A stretch of 15,714 bases of DNA from NCBI GenBank assembly GCA_036562565.1, contig DATCJY010000028.1:1-15714 (forward strand), in the 5' to 3' direction. The stretch is from DATCJY01 sp036562565. Lineage in GTDB: Bacteria > Bacteroidota > Bacteroidia > Flavobacteriales_D > Sanyastnellaceae. Each line of letters begins with the position of its first letter. The stretch's first letter is position 1. This document shows positions 7,233 to 14,598 of this stretch, piece by piece. The position numbers and the translations under genes were made by a program. The notes beneath the pieces were generated by a model. It saw only the letters and a list, made by a program, of their open reading frames with translations, made no database searches and had not been told where the DNA came from.

Positions 7233-7955
7233 TTACTTAATCAAATATTCAATATACAGGGTGGCTTGTATTGTTATCATACCTGTGCTGATGGCAATAG
7301 AACCTGCGTCTTCAGCCTTAGCATACATCATGCGGGTATCCTGAGCTACAGGATTGGAAGAGGTTATTTGTACGTTGCCGATTTTCAAAACCTCTTTGTT
7401 CTTTTCCGGTAACTCAGCCAATAATTTCTCTGCTAATACATCCGCCTTTTTCAATGCATTTACATAAGCTTGGTTCTTGAGGTTTTCCATGTCGGAATGG
7501 GAGTAGCTCAATCCTCCCAAATCAAGGTGTTCATTCTCGAGCAAGTCGGTATAAATCACATCCAACTTATCGAGGTCACGCACTTTTACTGTCAGCGAAG
7601 TAGAACTTCTGTAACCTTCAAATACGCGAGTATTATTAGTCCATGAATAGCTTTTATCAAGAGAGATATTATTGGTTTGGATATCTTCCTTTTTAAGCCC
7701 GTGTGCCAATAACCTAGCCATCAACTCATTTGATTGTTTCACGATGCATTCTTTGGCTGCTGCCACGGATTTATCTACACAACTTAGGTTGATGTAGAAG
7801 CTGGCCTCATTTGGCATGGTTTCCACCTTCCCCACGGATTCAATCATAAAGGTTTTCATCTTTGAAGAGGTGGCTGTAGTAGAGGTATTCATTTGACAAG
7901 AAGTTATTGTGACTAACATAAGGCACAATGCAAGTAAGTTTTTCATATGATTCAT
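7233..7955 (-). CDS. SIMPL-domain (DUF541) lipoprotein
   Basis: The 240-residue product has a signal peptide ending in a lipobox (ITSC, Cys20), so it should be lipid-anchored in the envelope. No acidic surface-export signal follows the Cys (QMNTSTT), so a periplasm-facing location is likelier. The rest is one SIMPL (DUF541) domain: the entry motif VGKVETMPNEASFYI (41-55), EDIQTNNISL (90-99), and the late segment DLGGLSYSHSDMENLKNQAY (145-164) followed by a KKADVLAEKL helix. These proteins include BP26/OMP28 and YggE and form oligomeric rings in some species; their function is unsettled. Two in-frame ATGs (7955, 7946) are possible starts, and 7955 is preceded by an A-rich stretch. An ATG at 8000 would put 15 extra residues before the signal peptide and is unlikely. 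It is convergent with the PfpI-family gene. Confidence 0.85.
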   Translation of the reverse strand: MNHMKNLLALCLMLVTITSCQMNTSTTATSSKMKTFMIESVGKVETMPNEASFYINLSCVDKSVAAAKECIVKQSNELMARLLAHGLKKEDIQTNNISLDKSYSWTNNTRVFEGYRSSTSLTVKVRDLDKLDVIYTDLLENEHLDLGGLSYSHSDMENLKNQAYVNALKKADVLAEKLLAELPEKNKEVLKIGNVQITSSNPVAQDTRMMYAKAEDAGSIAISTGMITIQATLYIEYLIK

Positions 7956-8067
7956 TTTTATTTCTGATGGTAAATACAAATAACTGTAGCAAACGTTCAA
8001 AGGTCAGGCAAGAATGGTGCCTTGTTTTACCTTTATTAAGAGATATCTTTTCAAGATTTACAGTTCA

Positions 8068-8646
8068 TCAGTGAGATGAAAAACTTATTCCACGCACTTC
8101 AAAGTTTTCTCCACTTACCGTCCTTCCCATTAGGGATAGCGTGCCGGAAATATGCCCTTTCGTAGTCAGCTGCATCAAAAGAATCTGCTTGGTATCATCG
8201 GCAACGGTTTGTTGGTCGGTAGGCAAGCAATACCATGCTCCATCATGCGCTTCAATTTTTGCACCTTGTTGCTCAAATGTTGTGAGCTCCAGACCAAGCG
8301 TCTTTGTTCGGTTTTCATAATTGTTTTCGTATCCAATAGTCAACCACGAATCATAGCGCAATTCCTCCACGATTTCCAATTGGTTCTTTCTTACCTGGGT
8401 AGCCAATGCTCCGCCTACTGTGGACTGAAAAAATGGTGCAGTACTTTCTATGCGTAGTTCATGAAGCTGATCTCCAAAGACCACTAGGATTTGATCACCC
8501 GCTGATTTGACCGCTGCATACACCCGATAAGTAATGCCGTAGGATGAAGAATCCACCCTCTCTAACACTAGGCGTTCCAACTGTGCATGAGTACAAAAAG
8601 AAATGACCATGAAAAAGCTACTCAAAAGAAACTTATTCATGGCCAT
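8068..8646 (-). CDS. Small secreted protein, stand-alone copy of the adhesin N-terminal domain
   Basis: A 192-residue protein with a signal peptide (NKFLLSSFFMVISFCTHA, cleavage before Gln22). I do not recognise a named family. It matches the N-terminal domain of the 901-residue adhesin two genes upstream in the same order: GITYRVY (37-43) against YVTYKVY, LRYDSWLTIG (96-105) against LQYDSYLTIG, and LMQLTTKGHISGTLSLMGR (157-175) against IGQFTTCGNMNGCLNL. Unlike that domain, which has eleven cysteines, the mature part here has one (Cys140). The segments suggest a beta-sandwich. It is the last gene of the adhesin operon, about 26 bp after the PorP-like gene. No T9SS C-terminal domain is present, so how far it is exported is unknown. 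ATG 8646 was chosen; ATG 8640 (MNKFLL) is equally good for the signal peptide, and a TTG at 8670 is less likely. Confidence 0.75.
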   Translation of the reverse strand: MAMNKFLLSSFFMVISFCTHAQLERLVLERVDSSSYGITYRVYAAVKSAGDQILVVFGDQLHELRIESTAPFFQSTVGGALATQVRKNQLEIVEELRYDSWLTIGYENNYENRTKTLGLELTTFEQQGAKIEAHDGAWYCLPTDQQTVADDTKQILLMQLTTKGHISGTLSLMGRTVSGENFEVRGISFSSH

Positions 8647-8672
8647 ATATTTAAACGAAACAGGATTCAATT

Positions 8673-9635
8673 TTACTTTTTCGCCTTGCGACTTCTCGGA
8701 ATCACCGGAGGTCCTAATGTACTTCTTGGCTGATACACACCGCGCTTACCGGGTATGATATAGCCCACCATGATTTCATGTGTATGCGGGCTCATTACTC
8801 TGGCTCTTGTAGTGGTGATATCATAAGAATATCCAAGGTAGAAGTTCTCATACATGCCGCCAAGGTTCACGGCAAGCGCATCGTTATGACGATAAGTGAT
8901 GCCTCCCCAAACAGTTTGCTGATATCCGAAGCGGATATTGGCATCAAACTGCACAGGAGTCATTTGTGTAAAACGCATGATACCACTTGGCTGAACATCC
9001 CAATCATTGTTGATTTGGTAGTTATACGCCCCCATGATGTGGTAGTGGCGCGCATTGTAGTTTTCCGGTGAGAACGGTGATTCCAACTTGATACCGGTTT
9101 GGAACAGGTTAGGTACTGCAAAACCGAAATAATAATCCACACCGTATATCATCATACCGAACTTGGCATCCACGTTGAAGACGGATTCTGAAACACCACC
9201 GTTGAGCGATGGGTCATCTTTGTCATAAACCTTGAAGATGGAGTTGTCCATTACGTACTGACCACCAACAACACTCAATCCAAAGCTTACCGCATCGTAG
9301 TTATTGAGTTCAATGTGATATGCTCCGGTGAGTTCCAAGTATGTCTTGGTAATGGCTCCTCCCATGTTGTCACGGGAGATAATTGCTCCGAAACCTGAGT
9401 TCTCAGGACCTTGGAAGTGACCTGTAGCATTGATGAATGTCGGAGCTCCGGTGAAGCCTGCCCATTGTGTTCTATAGTTGAGAAACAATGGAATCTGGTT
9501 TTGAGTTCCCGCAACAGCCGGATTGATGATGTACGGATTGACCACAAATTGGGATGTTCTGGAGATTTGTTGTCCCTTCGCATAATCACCATAGAAGAAG
9601 GTCAAAACCAGTACTAGGAAGTAAAGTTTTTTCAT
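8673..9635 (-). CDS. PorP/SprF-family outer membrane protein linked to type IX secretion
   Basis: A 320-residue outer membrane beta-barrel with a signal peptide (cleaved near residue 21). The family's opening motif is clear: SQFVVNPYIINPAVAGTQ (28-45) followed by LNYRTQWAGFTGAPTF (52-67). Repeated Gly/aromatic strands such as GYQQTVWGGITYRHNDALAV continue to the end, with a final barrel strand HEIMVGYIIP (286-295) and a basic tail. SprF in Flavobacterium johnsoniae is required for secretion of the SprB adhesin, and PorP-like proteins help anchor or export T9SS cargo of the type-B C-terminal domain class. Here the gene lies 13 bp downstream of such a cargo gene, so it is probably the dedicated partner of that adhesin. 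It starts at ATG 9635. Confidence 0.9.
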   Translation of the reverse strand: MKKLYFLVLVLTFFYGDYAKGQQISRTSQFVVNPYIINPAVAGTQNQIPLFLNYRTQWAGFTGAPTFINATGHFQGPENSGFGAIISRDNMGGAITKTYLELTGAYHIELNNYDAVSFGLSVVGGQYVMDNSIFKVYDKDDPSLNGGVSESVFNVDAKFGMMIYGVDYYFGFAVPNLFQTGIKLESPFSPENYNARHYHIMGAYNYQINNDWDVQPSGIMRFTQMTPVQFDANIRFGYQQTVWGGITYRHNDALAVNLGGMYENFYLGYSYDITTTRARVMSPHTHEIMVGYIIPGKRGVYQPRSTLGPPVIPRSRKAKK

Positions 9636-9648
9636 ATAGCTCTGCGGG

Positions 9649-12354
9649 TTAATATTTAAGCGTTACAGTACCGATGATTGGATCTTTTGTGCTGTCGTAT
9701 TCAATCACGTAATAATAATCAGCTACAGGAAGCAACTCTCCCTTGTACAAGCCATTCCATGGGGTAAGGTAACCTTTGGATGAGAATACGTTTTGTCCCC
9801 AAACATTGTAGATGTTCACCGTGCAGTCAGGGAAGTATTCCAAACCTCCCACAATCCACACATCGTTGTAACCATCTCCATTAGGCGTAATCGCGTTGGT
9901 GATAAAGAAGCAACCTACTGTCGGATCAACGTGAACGGTATCTTTCATCGTACAACCGATAGCATCCGTTACTACAACGGTATAATCAAAGTTAGAAGCC
10001 AAACCGGTTGCCGTTGCAGTAGTTTGTCCATGCGGGTCGTCCCATTGATACGAGATTGGAAGATGCCCACCTTGCACACCCACAGTGGCTGTTCCATCGC
10101 GCTCGTTCCAACAGGTTTCTGGCGAGGAGAAGGTGGTCAATACCATATCGGAAATAATTAACGGGAAGATCTCCAACGTATCCAATACTACGCATTGGTT
10201 TTCATCTATAAGTTCAAATGTGAGTACAATCTCACCCAAATTATCGATTGAATAAGTAGATGGATTCACTTGCGTTACATCCAATCCTTGCGGTGACACA
10301 TAGAACTCATACTCGCCTGTACCACCGGAAATGAGCAATTCCACACTACCATCGGTCATACCCGTACATGTTGGCATATCTACAATTGGAGTGACTGTAA
10401 GCTCAGCCGGTTGATTGATAGTAAAAGGAGTTGTTGTTGTACACTGATTCAAGTCTTTTACAACCAAGCTGTAGTTGCCTGCGCACAATGACGAAATCGC
10501 TCCTACAGGATTGGCAGGACCGGTTATGTTCTGCGGATTGAGTGTATAGGTATAAGGTGCAACACCACCTGTAATCTGATATTGAACTACTCCATTGCAG
10601 TTGCCAAAGCATTTTGTATCCGTAGTGCTCACGATGGTAGCCTCCAATGCTACCGGCTCGGTAATCACTACATCAGCAGTGGATGTACAGCCCCCATCAT
10701 CTTCAATGGTAAATGTGTGCGTTCCAGCAGGCAATCCGGTTACCGTACCAGGTGTCGTAAAGTTGCCCGGTGTAACTGTTACCGTACCTGTACCTCCTGT
10801 ATGGCTCACCAATACAGAACCATCGTTTCCTCCGTTACATGATACAGGTGTAGGAGTAAGTACAATGGTCAATGGGTTGGGGGCAGCCATCGTGATACCG
10901 GTAAAGTTGCGTTGGCAGTTTAAATCATCTATAACAGTAATGGCATAATTACCGGCACAAAGCGATTCAAACGTAATGTTATCGCCTGAACATGGTGCCA
11001 CACAGTTACCGGCATTAGGCATCAAAGTATAAGTGTAACCACTTCCTGAACCTCCCGTAACGCCTGATAACTGAATTCGCCCATCGCATGCGCCAACGCA
11101 TGATTCCGGAGTAACGGTAACTGTACCCGTGATTTGTTGGGGCTGACCGATTTCGATATTATCATATTCCACACAACCGTTACCGTCTTCAATGGAAACG
11201 ATGTAATTGCCGGAGCACATATTATTCAAATCAGGAATTGGTCCACCGGATGCACTAGCTACCGATATGGAGTACGGTTGGTTTCCTCCGGTAATTGTAT
11301 AAACCAATGAACCATTGCACAATCCGTTACAAGTAGGCGGTGTGATGACTATGTTCTTTACAAGGTCAGTGGTTTGAACAATGGTAAATACCTGTGTCTC
11401 ATCCACACACCCCAATGCATCTTCCATTACTATGTAGTAATCACCATTGGTCAAACCCGATATGATCAAACCGGAAGTTTGGTTCATGTAGGAATTAACA
11501 AGTGTATTGTTGGAGTCATAGAGATAATAATCAATAGCTCCATTACCACCTCCATCCAAAGTTACAACAGGGTCACCGCTGCATCCACTTGGAGTCAAAG
11601 TAGGTGTATTGTCCATGGCATTTGCGAGACATGGATGCTGAGCACTGAAGCAAACGTTGTAAACGGTGGTGTGCTGAAGGTTGTTGGCGGTAACATCATT
11701 CTTGTGTCTGTATGTAAGGTTGAGACAACCGTTCATATTGCCACAAGTAGTAAACTGACCGATGAACACACGGCCATTTGCATCGGCACGACCTAATGAG
11801 TTGGGATAAGTAGCGTCACAAACGGTGTTGGCTAAAATCCCATCATCCCAGAAGAAGGATCCTCCATCGAAATAATCTCCATTTACAGGTCCTTCAAACG
11901 CACTTTGCCAGCTGCTACATTGATTGAGAAAATACAACGCATCACATGTCGACTCGGACTGACATTTTTTTCCGATTGTCAAATATGAATCGTATTGAAG
12001 GGTCGGATAGGTAGAGAACTGACAAGTATTGTCATATCCAAATGTGGCCCCCTGAGGGTGTTGAAACAGGCCACACGGGAAATTGAAAAACAAGGTTGAA
12101 TCGTTGTCTTGTGTACAATCCGGTATGTATTCGGTGGCGAAAATGGAGGTCAGATAATAATCTGAATTGGTAAACTGCACATATACCTTGTAGGTTACGT
12201 ATCCGGTGAGGTCCATGCCGGCTTCACCATAATCGCCCTGATGAACAATGGTTTCGATATAGATGGGATCAACTGCTAACTGTGCTTTGGATGTTACAGT
12301 TACAATGCTTATTAACCCCGTTAAGATTACCTTCAGGTAAAAATATTTCATCAT
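9649..12354 (-). CDS. T9SS-secreted adhesin with SprB repeats and gliding-motility type C-terminal domain
   Basis: A 901-residue cell-surface protein in three parts. After a signal peptide (1-24, TSKA before Gln25) comes an N-terminal domain (about 26-240) with eleven cysteines. Seven SprB-type repeats of 76-87 residues follow, starting near 256, 340, 417, 504, 580, 661 and 746; each opens with a Cys then (N/D)G and has a GG turn. Last is a type-B CTD (about 816-901): NAITPNGDGYNDVW, then VNIYNVWGQNVF, W866NGLYKGELLPVADYYYVI and a final GTVTLKY. This CTD is the signal that T9SS uses for proteins such as SprB. The presumed partner, the PorP/SprF-like gene, starts 13 bp downstream, followed by a stand-alone copy of the N-terminal domain. 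The role is probably adhesion or surface movement; the ligand is unknown. ATG 12354 and ATG 12351 are equivalent starts. Confidence 0.93.
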   Translation of the reverse strand: MMKYFYLKVILTGLISIVTVTSKAQLAVDPIYIETIVHQGDYGEAGMDLTGYVTYKVYVQFTNSDYYLTSIFATEYIPDCTQDNDSTLFFNFPCGLFQHPQGATFGYDNTCQFSTYPTLQYDSYLTIGKKCQSESTCDALYFLNQCSSWQSAFEGPVNGDYFDGGSFFWDDGILANTVCDATYPNSLGRADANGRVFIGQFTTCGNMNGCLNLTYRHKNDVTANNLQHTTVYNVCFSAQHPCLANAMDNTPTLTPSGCSGDPVVTLDGGGNGAIDYYLYDSNNTLVNSYMNQTSGLIISGLTNGDYYIVMEDALGCVDETQVFTIVQTTDLVKNIVITPPTCNGLCNGSLVYTITGGNQPYSISVASASGGPIPDLNNMCSGNYIVSIEDGNGCVEYDNIEIGQPQQITGTVTVTPESCVGACDGRIQLSGVTGGSGSGYTYTLMPNAGNCVAPCSGDNITFESLCAGNYAITVIDDLNCQRNFTGITMAAPNPLTIVLTPTPVSCNGGNDGSVLVSHTGGTGTVTVTPGNFTTPGTVTGLPAGTHTFTIEDDGGCTSTADVVITEPVALEATIVSTTDTKCFGNCNGVVQYQITGGVAPYTYTLNPQNITGPANPVGAISSLCAGNYSLVVKDLNQCTTTTPFTINQPAELTVTPIVDMPTCTGMTDGSVELLISGGTGEYEFYVSPQGLDVTQVNPSTYSIDNLGEIVLTFELIDENQCVVLDTLEIFPLIISDMVLTTFSSPETCWNERDGTATVGVQGGHLPISYQWDDPHGQTTATATGLASNFDYTVVVTDAIGCTMKDTVHVDPTVGCFFITNAITPNGDGYNDVWIVGGLEYFPDCTVNIYNVWGQNVFSSKGYLTPWNGLYKGELLPVADYYYVIEYDSTKDPIIGTVTLKY
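9925..11589 (-). repeat. Seven tandem SprB-type protein repeats within the adhesin
   Basis: The repeats encode residues about 256-810. Diagnostic starts are GCSG, TCNGLCNG, SCVGACDG, SCNGGNDG, KCFGNCNG, TCTGMTDG and TCWNERDG. Each ends with an acidic turn and Cys, for example EDALGC, EDGNGC, IDDLNC and VTDAIGC. The copies have diverged strongly at DNA level, so this is an old array rather than a recent expansion. Repeats 2, 3 and 5 carry an additional Cys pair. Confidence 0.85.
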
Positions 12355-12429
12355 ACTTTGGTATTGCTATCCGATAAGTCGCCTGTGCAATGGCTTAAGT
12401 TGCTTAACAGTCCCAATGTCGGGACGGTG

Positions 12430-12462
12430 CGAATGTAATAAAAGTCGCTTGTAATTCTACAA
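12430..12462 (-). promoter_or_regulatory. Candidate promoter of the adhesin operon
   Basis: On the minus strand, TTG (12462-12460) and TACATTCG (12437-12430) are separated by 22 bp. This matches TTG-N17-23-TAnnTTTG with one mismatch. The leader would be about 70 nt. A 5 bp inverted repeat, GTCCC...GGGAC (12410-12425), overlaps or immediately follows the expected start. Confidence 0.4.
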
Positions 12463-12554
12463 CGCACAGCCTAGCGCTACCCCTCTAAAAATCAAGTAAG
12501 TACTGACAGGGTTCCAATTTTTGGTTCAAGTTGTACTTTATTGTTCTCAGCTGC

Positions 12555-13085
12555 TTATTGCTTCATTTCCAAAGGATAGTGAAGACTCACCCATTTGCGC
12601 TCGATAGTATCAAAAAATATATGCGCATTTGGAAACTCTATATAGGTATCCCCCATTTTATCTGAATAATAGACTGTAAGGTCTTGACCACTCACCATTT
12701 TCTCAAATAAAAAGGATGAACGTTCGAGAACAACATCCTTGGGATGCTTCCATGTTCGGAATATTTCCTTGTAGACCTTTACATCCCCATTTCTGTCTCG
12801 CTGAATCTTCCCCCCAACTGCAACATATTTTTCATGGATGCTTCGTGCGGGTTGGAGCAAGACAAAATATTGCTCACCGCTTTCAGGAAGTTCATAGAAG
12901 TAGACGAGTTCTTCCAAGTGGGGTGTAGAACTCTTTTTAGAATCACGCAATGAATCAAGTTGGCCAAGAAATAGCACTTGACGCTCCTCACTTAGCCAGT
13001 CATCTACAAGAATGCTTTTGGTCTCGGATGATTGACAGGCAGTAAGACAGGCGCCCATGAGTAAAGTGATCAAAATATGCTTCAT
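12555..13085 (-). CDS. Small lipoprotein of unknown function
   Basis: The 176-residue product has a short signal peptide with lipobox LTAC (Cys17), so it should be a lipoprotein. The following residues (QSSETKS) do not form an acidic surface-export signal, so it probably faces the periplasm. The mature part is hydrophilic and mixed alpha/beta, with ELVYFYELPESGEQYFVLL (59-77) and an aromatic C-terminal stretch. I recognise no family. ATG 13085 was chosen because it starts the signal peptide; an upstream ATG (13160) would run through the terminator hairpin and add 25 unrelated residues. It is separated from the upstream beta-helix lipoprotein gene by a strong terminator, so its expression depends on read-through or on a promoter I could not locate. 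Confidence 0.72.
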   Translation of the reverse strand: MKHILITLLMGACLTACQSSETKSILVDDWLSEERQVLFLGQLDSLRDSKKSSTPHLEELVYFYELPESGEQYFVLLQPARSIHEKYVAVGGKIQRDRNGDVKVYKEIFRTWKHPKDVVLERSSFLFEKMVSGQDLTVYYSDKMGDTYIEFPNAHIFFDTIERKWVSLHYPLEMKQ

Positions 13086-13098
13086 CGTATTGGGATAT

Positions 13099-13126
13099 AA
13101 AAAGACACCCTCGAAATGAGGGTGCC
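13099..13126 (-). terminator. Intrinsic terminator after the beta-helix lipoprotein gene
   Basis: Read on the minus strand, GGCACCCTC (13126-13118) pairs with GAGGGTGTC (13112-13104), including one G-U pair, around an ATTTC loop. TTTTT follows (13103-13099). It lies about 20 bp past the stop of the upstream gene and ends only 13 bp before the start codon of the next gene. Confidence 0.85.
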
Positions 13127-13146
13127 TTTGAAACGTTTTTTTATTA

Positions 13147-14559
13147 TTAATAAGCTGCATTGACAGGATTAAACTCAGTCCAACCTTGTGTCCAGTCGTT
13201 AGAACCGAACGCCCCTATGTAAGATACATTTTCAAAGAAACCGGCTCGGTTTGATTCGGAGAATTTCGCATGACTAAAGGATGCACCAGATGCCAAAGTT
13301 CCAGATGTAACAGTAAACTGAGGAGCGGAATATTCTTCTGGAAGTCTTGTTCCGAAGAATAGATCAGTTGACAATCCTAAGTCTGAAGTGATTTGATCTG
13401 ATGCTGGACCATCAATGGTTTGATTGTTCGCTGTCCAAAGACTTGCAACATCACTCGCCTCTACTCCGCTACCTGCTTTATAAGCGTTTGCCACATTAGG
13501 CGCTACCAATATGTTATTTGCCAAGATTCCAGATCCACTTTGATAGTTAGCAACCACTGAAGGTTGATTCATACGAAGTCCACTTGGGAATCCCAAAAAC
13601 ACAGAGTTGAAGATCGAAACTGATGTTCTTCTGCGCAAGTCAATAGCATGAGCGTAATTGGCATTGCTCGTGGAGGTGCCAGACTTGATAGGACCTACTA
13701 CAGTGATATTAGAAAATGTAGCCGTGGTATATGGCTGAACATCGTTATCATTAGGACCATTGTCACATTCAAAAGCATTCGACTGTGACTGATCTGCAAA
13801 ACTTGGGTAACGAATTACTACACCGTACTGAACGTTTCCGCTCCAACCATAATCACAGTCAAAGTCATCATCCCATGTAGCAAACGAAACAAGGTTCTTT
13901 GCATTCACTGTACCACCAAACCATTCAAAGCCATCATCACCACCAAAAGACACTTGGCAGTTTTCTACCACTGTACCACGACCTACACCACCAAAGGTGA
14001 TAGCATTGGTCTCATTGTTTGGAGTCAACTCGATACCTGCGAACTCAACGCGCACATACCTGAGAGTTCCAGATGAATCATCATCATTGATTGTGCTGTT
14101 GTTTGTACCAAAAGTCACTGCCGGACTGATGCCTTCAATGGCCGGATCAATTTGATTGGTATTGGCTCTTCCAAGAATAATCAGACCTCCCCAATCGCCT
14201 CTGTCTCGTATTCCTGCCGGTTGAGCAGATGTAAATACGATGGGTTGAGATGCTGTACCATTTGCTTCAATACGACCACCTCTATCAATAATCAATGTCG
14301 CACGTGTTGCCTTGTCACCAAAGATGACAGTTCCTGGTTCAATGGTCAATACTTGACCATCACGAACAAACACCTGGCCCTTTAGTATATATTTCTTATC
14401 AGCAGTTAATGTTTGAGTAGATAACTCACCGCTGAGTTCAACCATACCGGCAGGTGTTGGTGTTGGCATTACAGTTTCTTCGTCATCCTTCTTACAAGAT
14501 GAAAGAACGAACAGTGCTGCAACAGCCATCATTCCCCAAAATTTAAATCCGTTTTTCAT
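13147..14559 (-). CDS. Surface-exposed beta-helix lipoprotein paired with a TonB-dependent receptor
   Basis: A 470-residue lipoprotein: signal peptide and lipobox LSSC (Cys22), followed by KKDDEE. This acidic stretch resembles the Bacteroidetes lipoprotein export signal that sends lipoproteins to the cell surface. A PTPTPAG linker leads into a domain rich in short hydrophobic strands and Asn/Gly turns (about 40-350), typical of a right-handed parallel beta-helix; examples are KYILKGQVFV, GQVLTIEPGTVIFG and GDWGGLIILG. An acidic loop, WDDDFDCDYGWSG (229-241), and GGDDGFEWFGG could bind Ca2+. The C-terminus GSNDWTQGWTEFNP looks like a conserved end motif. No catalytic residues are evident. It starts 39 bp after the stop of the TonB-dependent receptor gene, so the two probably form an uptake pair, with this protein capturing or processing a ligand. 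The ligand is unknown. Confidence 0.75.
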   Translation of the reverse strand: MKNGFKFWGMMAVAALFVLSSCKKDDEETVMPTPTPAGMVELSGELSTQTLTADKKYILKGQVFVRDGQVLTIEPGTVIFGDKATRATLIIDRGGRIEANGTASQPIVFTSAQPAGIRDRGDWGGLIILGRANTNQIDPAIEGISPAVTFGTNNSTINDDDSSGTLRYVRVEFAGIELTPNNETNAITFGGVGRGTVVENCQVSFGGDDGFEWFGGTVNAKNLVSFATWDDDFDCDYGWSGNVQYGVVIRYPSFADQSQSNAFECDNGPNDNDVQPYTTATFSNITVVGPIKSGTSTSNANYAHAIDLRRRTSVSIFNSVFLGFPSGLRMNQPSVVANYQSGSGILANNILVAPNVANAYKAGSGVEASDVASLWTANNQTIDGPASDQITSDLGLSTDLFFGTRLPEEYSAPQFTVTSGTLASGASFSHAKFSESNRAGFFENVSYIGAFGSNDWTQGWTEFNPVNAAY

Positions 14560-14598
14560 GTGTGTTTTAATAATGATTTATATAAATGATTTGTTGAA

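Noticed and set aside
7999..8030. AGGCA...TGCCT inverted repeat upstream of the SIMPL gene
   Set aside because: It has five pairs with a 7-base loop and no T tract in the direction of the nearby genes, so it is likely chance.
10595..10948. 117-codon plus-strand frame inside the adhesin gene
   Set aside because: It is antisense to the SprB repeats, made of repetitive Val/Thr/Pro codons that mirror the repeats, with no signal peptide or recognisable motif.
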